A stretch of DNA of 64,000 nt from Eimeria necatrix (Eukaryota; Apicomplexa; Conoidasida; Eucoccidiorida; Eimeriidae), in contig NW_013655295.1 in assembly GCF_000499385.1 (NCBI RefSeq), positions 141,501 through 205,500 of the forward strand, written 5' to 3'. The translations under genes and the position numbers were made by a program. A model generated the notes under the pieces. It worked only from the letters and a program-made list of their open reading frames with translations. It did no database searches and had not been told where the DNA came from. The number at the start of each line of letters is the position of its first letter. Position 1 is the first letter of the stretch. Of this stretch, positions 37,257 to 47,300 are shown piece after piece.

Positions 37257-37430
37257 TATAGAAACACCGCGGTAGCGGAAAACCGTGAGGCGGTGGCGGC
37301 GTAAGCGAACGGTTTCACCCAGCCATTCTGTAATTTTTAGGGGAAAGTCTGATGCAGCGATGCTGCTGAGGCTCTTTGATGACAGATTTCGGTGACGCCA
37401 ATCGCCTTTCGTTGGGGACTTACAGTTGGG

Positions 37431-37594
37431 ATGAACAGGGTTGTTTCCGTAGCGCATCGGACACCTGGTTTTGTTCAGTCCTTTGTGAGTAATCATGAAG
37501 CCTTGGAGCTCCTCTATGAAGCAATGCCTGGGAGCCGTGCAACCACTTCGATGCCTGGAAGTGCCGAGATACTGCAGGCAGGCCAGAGCCTGAT
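37431..37594 (+). other. Possible orphan exon
   Basis: An open frame starting ATG-AAC-AGG at 37431 runs to a donor GTAAGT after ATGGCCA, the best-looking donor in this gene-poor stretch. The peptide (GFVQSFVSNHEALELLYEAM in its middle) has no family I recognise. A weak acceptor (cttacag) lies just upstream. No partner exon was found, so it may be a chance frame. Confidence 0.2.
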
Positions 37595-39861
37595 GGCCAG
37601 TAAGTAATAATTGTATAGTTATGGCTTAAGTGACCACCACGAGGATAGCCAATGGCGTCACGTGTCCAGAAATGTGACTAAATCTAGCAGTTTGTGGTTG
37701 AAGATCGACTATTTTTGCTGCGTGGCACCTTAAAAAGACAATCGGCCTTGATTGTTGCCGAAGCACTGGAGCTAGCCCAGAAGCGCACGCGACCTTGCAT
37801 AAAAAAAGGTTTCGTGATATTTTGGACTCGTGGCGCCGCATAGTGTGTTAGTAGTTGCTCAAAGCTTTGTACGACGTGCGTGTATCTGCTGAGGGAAAAA
37901 AGCGAGAAGCACCTTCCGGAAGTAAGTCGATGAGAGCGCGAGATACATTGGTGAAATCTTCTCCCATGTGAAAACGGCATTAGTTCGTCGCACACGGGAA
38001 CTACAGTACTTGGATCCCATTTTTTAAAACCTCTGGCCGCACGTGTATGGCCGATGCTGAGTTTGCTGCGGGTTCTATTTTCTCAAGCAGTGAAAGCATA
38101 ACCGAGATAGGTAATCGCTTGCTTCTGCGTTTTCGGCGTTCGAGGTGGAATTGACGATTCAAGGACATTCTGAGAACTTATCACAGAAAACTCACGTGCC
38201 TGACTAGACCATAACTCTGTAAAAGCTCATCTTTTATGGATGCAATGACCCCTCGAGCTACCAAGAATAGCGGGTGCTTGCCAGCTTCCACCTGGAAGGT
38301 AGCTGCAGTGCTTTGATCCACTTAACTGAAACCCTCCTCCCCCCAGTCCGTCTTAGCAATGCAAACCTGTTGGACGCCTTCTCTATCGCGCATTGGAATT
38401 TATTTCCTCCCAGCACTTGTCTGAATTGGCAACGAAAAGGGAAATCAAGCGCAATGGGCAGCATGGAGCAGCCACACAGAGCATAGCGCCACAGAGGACA
38501 GATGTAGATTAACGACAGCGAGAGGAACAGCGGAGCACTGCAAATACGGTCGCCCAATCAACAGTGGAAAAGGAAGATCTGAGAGATCTGCTGCTTTTGA
38601 TGCTTTCGTTGTTTTTGGGCCTGCTACTGTTTCAAACTGCAGCAACGGCTGCAGCGGTGCTCGTTTTGGGTCTTGAGTTCTAGCACCGTTCCGCTGCGCG
38701 GTTGTCATTCTATTATACGATATTCAGAGGGGCAGGAAATATAAGTGACAGCAATTTGGCTCTACGGCCCTACTAAAGCAAGCGGTTGTACGGAAAACCA
38801 AAGCATCGAACATTCATCGGGAAAATCTTGCAAGTACACCTACATCTGTGTACAGGCTTCAGGAAAATGTATGCCCAATATGCGCCAAAATTAAACAGAC
38901 TTGCAGTGCATTTTAGCATGCACCATGGACTCCGCATCATTCGTTTAAATGTACTAAAGACAAGAACGGCAAGCCAGCCCTGGCTAGCTCGGAGCATTTC
39001 AAGTTCCGTTGCTTCGGTACCAAGCAAGACAACTTGGTGTCTGCCATTAGGCAGCCACGTATAGCCACAGGGAGGCCTGTGGAGATCGCAGGCTGGGATT
39101 GATGTAGGTAGTACACTAGTCCCCTGTTAAGTAATTCTCAGCCCCAACTTCTCTGCCCCACTCTCGCTAGAATTGTGGTAGCACTCTCATTCAAAAAGAT
39201 GGCGCCAAGCTTAGCAAGGAAGTCCACCGTCGGAATCGAGGGTACACAGCGCTACGGTGGGAAGTAGAGTGCTCTGATTCAGTACTGCTCGTAGCGGGAC
39301 AATAATGCCCCAATACATGCCCAGAACACTAGTCAGATGGCTAAAAGACGTGGCACTTTCCACCGTTCCAGCTGCATTTGTAGCTAAGTGCTGCTGCGTC
39401 CGTCCTACAATTCCCACTGACTACCAAGCTGCTGAGGAACGCGCGTTTTTCTTCAGTACTGCTTGCTAACCCTCATCTGATAGTTCATTTCCCATGGCAA
39501 CAGCTGTGCATGTGTTCTTGTTGCTGAATTATCCTGCTTTTCTTTCACTATGTCGCTAGATTTCAAAGCGCGCCTCTTTTTTGCGGAAGTGTGCTTTTGA
39601 GCTACAGTCCCAAAGCAGCCAATACTGTAAGTGCATGCATGGCTGCGCCTTTAGTTTATCCGCATTCAGGGAAGCACAAATGTTTTTTTAAATCTTGTTA
39701 TCATATATTGCATTCGTTTTACGACTTTACGAGGAGACAAGTCGTGCCACGGTCGGTGGGCCCCCGAGGAGCCCCCACAGGTGCCAAGGCCCTTTGGTCT
39801 GTCGTTCCTTCTCCAGATTCAAGCGTTCTTTTCTCTTTGTAAGAGTTACTTTCGGCCCAAG

Positions 39862-39871
39862 ATGACGACAG
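39862..39871 (+). other. Ten-base first coding exon of eIF3G
   Basis: ATGACGACAG followed by GTAAAC. Joined to AT-CGT-AAG-TGG at 40314 it gives Met-Thr-Thr-Asp-Arg-Lys-Trp-Ala-Asp, a sensible eIF3G start. No other in-frame ATG lies between the acceptor at 40313 and the conserved Trp, so a tiny exon is required. Confidence 0.7.
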
Positions 39872-42207
39872 GTAAACATAGGCACACAACACAACTACAA
39901 CGACACCGGTTTGCCGTTGGGGCAGCAGCACCCGGTGCTTCCGATGCTTGCGGCTCCGTAATGTTAGCCAAATGGATGCCAGGGTGTCGCTGCTTCTGTT
40001 TAGATTGTTATGTGCCTATCTATTGAGTCAGCCGTGTCGAAAATGCAATTTATGTAGTATCTGTTGCCAAGCTTGTATATCTCCGTCTTTACGCTGCGCC
40101 GTGGCCTCGTTTTTCCCTGCTCTGTGTATCACTGTCTCATTCCCCTTCATTTTGTATGCTTTTTTCTGCTCTTTTCTTTCCGGAGTGATTTCCCGTGTTT
40201 CTTCCCGGTTCTTTCGAAAGTACTTTCTCGTTGGGGGTGAGTGTATGTACATGTTCAACGCACAAGAATTCCCAAACGGGCAAACATGCAAAGGCGTTTT
40301 TTTGGACCTACAGATCGTAAGTGGGCGGACTTCGAGTTGGAGGATGATGGTGACTTGGGCGATTTGGCGCCAACGCCAGGAGGCTTTGAAACTCGGCCAG
40401 ACAGTGACGGTATCAAAACAGTCACAAACTATCTCCAAAATGCAAAGGGCGAAACACTCAAGGTAAAATAGCCGTAAAATTAAACTGGTGCGACACAGCA
40501 TGTAGTTCCCAGATACGAAAACAGACGGCGACTGAAGTAAGCACAAGCTGTTTGCATAATGACAAGAAACTGAGGCAATATGAAGGCAGGTGTACGTGAA
40601 AGACATATTCAAGCGCTTTCGCTATTGCCGCTGTTGCAGATAGTGAAGCGTATTAAAGTGACACGTGTGGTGCACCGCATAAACAAGGCTGTGCATGAGC
40701 GGAGGAATTTGCCTCTCTTTGGAATTGAGGCAGCAGAGGGTAGCACAGGAAAGGCGTTCACTGTCAGGTAAGACTGAATTTCAGCTGCGGCAGCTGTAGT
40801 TGCAAGAACGGCAACAGCACGTCAGCACTAGCACTTCAAATCAACACAACAATAGGGGCAGTAGAAGCGACATGATCAACTATAAGAGTTGGGATAGCCT
40901 GTATGTTGTTCTTTACACAGGTCTGTGGAGGAGATTCCTTTGGAAATATCAAAGGAAACGTTGCTGAGAGCCAAATTTAAAGAAGACGAAGATGACGAAG
41001 ATATTCAGTTTGCAGTATGCAGGGCAAACATACCAGAATTCTGAAGAATGGGCATATCGCCGAACGCCCTATTGTTTTATGGTTTTGCTTGCTGCTGAGT
41101 TCTACAGCTGTTAGCTATTGCTGCTGCTGCTGCTGGCCACTGCTGCTGCTGTTGCCTCCCCTGCTGCGTATCCTGTTGCCTATGGACAATTCGCAGTATG
41201 CTGCTTCTGGTAGAGATGGTGGCGGTACTGTTGTTGTTTTTACTTATTTTGGTGTTCCTCGTTTTTATGCAGCTGCATGATGCGGATTGAGCGCGTCCTG
41301 TTCTGCTCTACTGCTTTTTAGTTGCTTTGATCCTACCGTCACCCCGTCAAAAGCAGGGCAGAATGCGTGTGCGTGTCTTAGTATGTCTTGAATTTATACC
41401 TCTTACTGCTTGCATTTGAAATGTGGTGTCTTCAGGATTTGAATCCGGCCAAGACTTCCCGAGATCTGAGACAAAAATTCCTGTCGCTGCAAAACGACGA
41501 CGAACCCGTAGGAATTCAGGAGGGCCAGTAAAGACAGTAACCTCAACTGGAGTAATCGCAACAACTGCGTAACAAAGGCAGCATACATATGCTTGGCCTG
41601 CGTTCTTTGCGTTTTTATGTGCAGGTTGATGCTGGTGAAGGCGATCCGTTGGGCTCACGGCTTGGAGTACCTGGGGCTAAGTCAGTTCTCGACCTATCCC
41701 GGCTGCGTGCATTTGCCCTGTCTTTGTTTGGAATCAGATTTCACTCCATTTCGTGGCCTTACTTTTTGTTCATCATCGTGCATTTTCTTTCTTGTTTAAC
41801 TTGCTGCTGTACCTCCCAGCAGTTTACTGCCGCTCCTTTCTGACCCTTCGGTGCCGCTTCTTCTTCTGCTTTTATGTGCTTGCCTGGACCCAGTGTCTGA
41901 GTGCTCGGTCATCGTTTCTTCTCTCCTTGACTTTTCGTTTCTTTCAACATGCCAGCATCCCTAGCTTACTGCGTATGCACACCTTTCCGTGCGCCTTGAT
42001 GTTCAACTGTGGTTTGAGATGCAACAACACAAGTGAGTGCATATATACATCCATATGGCCGTGAATGTATGACCACATCTGGGCTTGAAAGGCCATACAT
42101 AAACATGCAAGCAAACAAACGTCGGCGTACAAACGAACTGTCGATCCACCCTGCCCATAACGCAGATGCATCTTCACGTGTGTACACTTTCACGTATGTG
42201 TATGTGC

Positions 42208-42242
<35 letters not shown>

Positions 42243-43441
42243 CACGGCTGTGCGTGCTCATTCCGTCTTGTACGACGTATACACTTGAGGAATGTTTTTT
42301 CACTTCTTAGAGGCTTGTCTCGTTTGCGTGGCGGCGGCGATGCTTTGAAAGACTTGGAGGCGCGTCGTAGAGAAGAAGCGACGATTAGAGTGACGAACTT
42401 AAGTGAAGACGCAAAGGAAGAAGACTTGGCCGAACTTTTCGGGAACATCGGCAAACTTGAGAGGGTCTTTCTTGCTAAACACAAGTCAGAAAACAAACAC
42501 AGAGTATAGAAATCTTGCATACCTAACGAATAGGCTACGAGGTAGAGGGAGAAGGAACCGTTACGCGCAAAGAGACGGCAAAATGCATATGCATACTCAC
42601 ACGCATATTTGCACGCGCAGTGAAGTTGTTACGCGGTCGGGCAGATATACAGGTTCTGAGACAAGCAGACACTTCCGAAACAAACAAAAAGCGAGGTTGC
42701 GTTGGGAAGAGACAATGACGAAAGCCACACTTATAATGACGTCAATGCATGCGCATATTTCAATTGCTTGATTGGTACTTCGGCTCGCATACATATTCCT
42801 GTTCATAGCTTTCTTTGCACAGATCTTTTAGAAGCATTTCTGTGGCTGAGTTTGAATATTTTTGCTGTGTACAGGGACAAGAAAGCTAGCAAGGGTTTCG
42901 CGTTTATCACTTACGCCAACAGAGAACTGGCTGCCCAAGCCATCCGCAAACTCAACAGACATGGCTATGACAATCTGCTGCTCAATGTATGTTGGGACAG
43001 CCCCGTCTGTTTCCTTCTATTTGCCGTTCCCCCCATGCTCGTGTGGTTCTACCCCGGTTTCCCTCTTCATTCTCTCGTGTGAATGTATAGTTTTTGTGTT
43101 TCAGCTTCTGTTTTTGTCACCAGTATGTTGTATGTTGTATGTTTGTCACTACCTGTGTATATTCTTTCATATTCAACCCTCTCTGCGTTATAGTTTGCGT
43201 CCACGCTTATTCATCGGCCTCTTTCTTTCGCCGTTCGTCTTTACCAAACTGCATTTTTGTGTGAGTGCACTTGCCCGTGCTTCTGCTTTATTGCCTGCTT
43301 GTGTTGGCTCTCCTTAATTATGTTTTTTTCGTTCTGTCGACCAGCTTCTTCATGCCGTGTGGTCTCATGGCGCTTCTGCTCTCCCCACTGCATGCCGCTT
43401 TTCAGGTGGAATGGGCTCGCCCAAACAACCGTGAAAGGTAA
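39862..43441 (+). CDS. EIF3G: Eukaryotic translation initiation factor 3 subunit G, nine exons
   Basis: Exons 39862-39871, 40314-40462, 40640-40767, 40921-41014, 41436-41507, 41625-41680, 42311-42484, 42875-42986 and 43406-43441 keep phase to a TAA and give 276 residues. The N-terminus has Trp-Ala-Asp-Phe-Glu then Ile-Lys-Thr-Val-Thr-Asn-Tyr, the eIF3G signature, followed by the basic VKRIKVTRVVHRINKAVHER segment. The C-terminal RRM (residues about 195-270) has RNP2 (IRVTNL) and RNP1 (KGFAFITY) and ends Val-Glu-Trp-Ala-Arg-Pro, with the last splice falling inside the final strand. eIF3G sits in the 43S pre-initiation complex and aids scanning. The zinc knuckle found in plant and animal eIF3G is not seen; exons 5 and 6 in its place are the weakest-supported. 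Confidence 0.9.
42211..42239. repeat. (TA)n microsatellite
   Basis: Fourteen TA units in the sixth intron of eIF3G, flanked by TGTATGTG/CATG steps, about 70 bases before the acceptor of exon 7. Confidence 0.95.
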
Positions 43442-44309
43442 ACGTGCAGCCACCCTAACAAAGCTGTTCAGCGCGGAAAGCAGTGCCATTTTGCGTGGCC
43501 CCGTTGTTGGTGCTGGATTGCCGCCGCATGCTGCGAAATCAAGTGGATGCAAGCAATCAAGCATGTGCATCGTAGGGTGCAGCAACACAGCTCAAGGGGG
43601 TCATGTACAACTCCTGTCATTTTAGCGGTTGGGACTCATCCTGTAGCGGCTTCAGGAGCAGAAAGATACTTCAGCTTGTCCCGAAGCTCTCTTGCGGCAG
43701 CTGCAACAACTGCTTTAGTTATGTGGTGCCAGATTAATGGAGCCAGTGCGTAGTCGCGGGGTGGATGCCTGTGTACACCCCGGCAGCTATCTAAATAGCT
43801 ATTTGGCAAGCTAACTAGAACGTAGCGACGCACGGCTTGCTGAATTCATATCTAGGCGGAGGGAAAGGATTTAGTGTCTCAGGGACGTGCGACCGTAGTT
43901 TCATAGATATATAAAGACTGGCGTACGTGGATCTAGTGCCCAAAGTTGCGAGTGCATGCGTCCGATTCGGGTGACCAAGTCCACTTTTGCCAAGGAACCG
44001 TCTTTTTTATGCTAGCCGCGCCAAGATAGACCCGATAAGTGCCAGGGGTTCTTGCCGTGCGGACACACGCTCAAGCTACTGGGGATTTGCCTACTGGCCA
44101 ACTTGAGCTACTTTCAGCAAGCCCTATCCAAAGTTTAGTCGGCCGCTGCCCCGGTGAGGTTGCTGGTCAACTGCGTACGTGCAATCTACAGTCTGTTACC
44201 GGCAACCCACAAATACGGAGACCATCGCTATCAAGTTGGAGTGCCTATACTGCTTTCTCGCTGTCGCTTATTCCTCGAGTACTTGCAATCGCTACGGCTG
44301 GTAGATTGC
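43442..44309. other. Short gap between convergent genes
   Basis: No coding frame with support. It should hold the 3' UTRs of eIF3G (+) and the propeller/coiled-coil gene (-). Composition is ordinary until the triplet-rich exon begins at 44310. Confidence 0.5.
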
Positions 44310-47300
44310 TCAGTTTCCCTCTTCCTTTAGTTTATGCGTCTCAGCGGGAGGGGGCCGTCTGTCGCCTTTTGCTTGTGTCGCTCTTTTTGCATGCGCTGCG
44401 CAACGGCGCCTCTTCGCTTGCTGGGGCACCCCGTCGTCTTGCTGTTGGAGCTGCTGTAGCAGATCCAGCAAGTCGGGGTCGCTTGAGGGTGCCGCCCTCT
44501 GAGCTAAGAAGACGCGAGATAGCAGCAACAGCAGCAACGACGCAAGCTGCGCCTGCAGTTTCTGCTGCAGACGGACCTGCCCCGGCTGTATGGTGTGACG
44601 AGCATCAGCCGCCGTGAGGGAGGTGCTTTCCTGCTGCTCCCGTTGCTGCTGCAGAAGGCGGAACAGCTGTTCATCATGCTGCTGCGCGAGGTCCCCCATT
44701 TCTCTGGAAAGCTGCAGCAGCACCTGCTGCACTGGCGCTGCATCCCTCGCCACGTGCCTGCAATAGCTCCAGATGGCCTCTGTAAGATGACGCATTGACG
44801 CCGCTGTTAAATATCCCACAGGAGGCGACCTAGGGACACTGCGTGGGTTCGCCGTTGTCCTAGTTCCGAGTTTCAGCAGCTGCTGAAAGTCGCTGTTGCT
44901 GCTAGACGGGCTCGGGCTGCCGCTGCTGCTTGGGCTGCAGCCGGAGGTGGAGGTACGACAAACCGCGCTGACAGAGAGGACCAGGCTTGCTGGTCCGCAG
45001 TAGACGGAGTACGGTGGCTTCGTTGCAGAAGCAAGCCGCAAAAGCAACGGCTGTAGCTCATCTTGTGGCGGCGGCTCGCAGGGAGGCGAGAAGCCGTGGG
45101 GAGGCCCAAGCAGCCCTACAGCCCTCCCAGCAAGGCCCTCACTCAGGCAAATCCCCAGCCCCAGATGCCTGTGCAGCTCCATGGCCTGCAGCAGGGCGGC
45201 AGCCAAGACACAAATAAACGGGAGGCACAGCAGTGTCCAAAGATGCACCAGATGCAAGCGCACCTCCAAAAACCACAGTAGAGTGAGCATCACCATAAAT
45301 AGCAACAATACCAGGTGAAACGCAAATTGCATTGTTAACGGCCTACGCAGCTGAAAACGCAACAGTAGCGCTGATGCCGCAGCAGCCATGGCAGGAACAG
45401 CTGGGGCACCAGCTTCAGCAACTCGAGGGACAGCAGCAAAACAAGTATGTTTTGACATTAGTTTATAAAGCCGTTTACCTGCTTTATGTGATGGCTTGAA
45501 ATATCGAACAAGCTGTGGGGCGCCTCACCAAACGTTCCAAGCTCTGCACTGCTGTTGTTAGTACTGCTGATGCTGCCGGTGGTGCTAAAATCCTTCAAAC
45601 GGCGACGCAATACACCCGAAAAGACAGTTCCCCGAGAGGCTGCCAGCAGCCTCCCACTTGCCCTTGAAAAAATCAGATAGCCCCCGCAGCACCACACTTG
45701 CTGCAGTGGATCTGATGTTGCTGCTGTCAGCATTGCTGTAGTTGCTTCAGATCCACATGATGTGGCATTCCCTGTTCCTGCTGCTGACGTTTGTCCCTCT
45801 GTTGCTGCGGTTGCTCCCGATATGCGACCCCCTGATGCTGTTTCACCTGCTGTATTGTACAAAATATTAATTTCCTCTTCACGCAACCTCATAAAGGCCG
45901 CAAACAGTGCGTCAGGCATGCTAGAAGCAGCAATGCCACCAGAAGTATCCCCAAGCCTGAGCTGGCTCGCGGTGGCTGTGCGCGACGACGCGCTGCTGCT
46001 GTTGTTGCTGCTGTTGTTAATGCTGATGCTGCAAGCACTATTGGCTGCAGCAGTGGGCACCGCATCGCCATGCGATTGGGCCTCTCTGGAGCCATGAATT
46101 GATGGCTGTTGCTGCTGTTGTTCTCGCAGGGAAGCTGCAGGGAAGTCCCCTACGTAAGCTGCCGGCTTTTTAATTGGCTGCAGCGCAGCAGCTACACTCG
46201 ACCCGCTCGCTGCCGCAAGAGAATTCTCTGCTGGTCCTTTCATTGTTAATGTCGCCTGCGCTCTCTCTGAAGACGCAGCACGCTGTGACGGTGCTGCGGT
46301 ACTAGGCTGCAGTAACTCTTCTTCCGCGTCCCGCAACCAATAGGACTGAACAAAGCGTCGAAATGCGCTACTGCTGCTGCTTTTGTTGCTATTCCTGCTG
46401 CCTTTGCCACTGCTGCAGTGGTCTGCACCACAGATTGAGACCAGCGTCTCCAGTTCGTCCTCAGGCACAGCTTGCACTAGGCGCTTGAAGTTATTTACAG
46501 AATACGGAAGCCTCACATTCATTGCATTGGGGTGTCCGTAAAGCTGCAATGAAACCAACAGCACAAGCCGCAGCAGCACTGACACACTCAACAACAGAAG
46601 CACAAAAACAAAGGCCCGCAATGAAGGTCATGCGCGTAAGCAGCACCGTCAATATAAAGGCGATACAGCACGTGAAAAGTACATTCGCAGCAGCAGCAGC
46701 AGTAACAGCAGAAGAAGTGGAGGCCTTGCAGGCAAAAAGAGCGAGCAACACAAGCAGTTTACCAGCAGAAGCTAGAGCTGTAGCAGCCATGCGTCCTCAA
46801 CGGCATTTGGAGCAGTAACATATGCAACAACAGCAGCAACACCTTTAGCTGCAAAGTGTCTACAGCCTACGAGATCAAAACAAAACGGGGTAAACTCTAT
46901 GGGCTCCGGAACAGGAGGCCTTAACCGCAAGTACGGGCCCCTCACAACTTCGTTGGCAACCCAACCAAGCGAGAACTCATACACCACGCCGCTGCTACAA
47001 ACAGCGAAGGCATCCACAGCGCTGCTGCCGTCCTGAGCTGCACATCGAAACCCTAGCGCTATATCCACTACGCAGCGACCCTCCAGGCAACCGCGCACCT
47101 GCAGCACAGACAGAAGCAGCGATTTTGCTCGCAGCAGCAGAAGTGATGGCAGCAGCTGCTCTGAAAGCATTAGCGATAGACGTGGAAGCAGAAGCTTCAA
47201 AAATCGAAGCTGCAACAAGTGAGACGAAGCAAACACAACACCAGGAGGTGCTGCAACAGTTGCAGCACCAAGACTTTCATGGATGCTGCAGCACCTAGAT

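Larger units (their letters stand above)
33766..39861. other. Intergenic region of about 6 kb with triplet-rich patches, no supported gene
   Basis: From 33766 to about 34200 and from about 35760 to 36180 the sequence is a mosaic of CTG, TGC and GCT triplets with many stops, so it is not one coding frame. The rest has only short frames. A possible exon with an excellent donor is noted at about 37431-37594, and a 23-base direct repeat at 37195-37256. The TBC1D23-like promoter (leftward) and the eIF3G promoter (rightward) must lie inside, as the two genes diverge. Confidence 0.5.

Noticed and set aside
41090..41280. Ala/Leu/Cys-rich frame inside eIF3G
   Set aside because: CTG triplets in the intron between exons 41014 and 41436; no conserved sequence and the phases already close without it.
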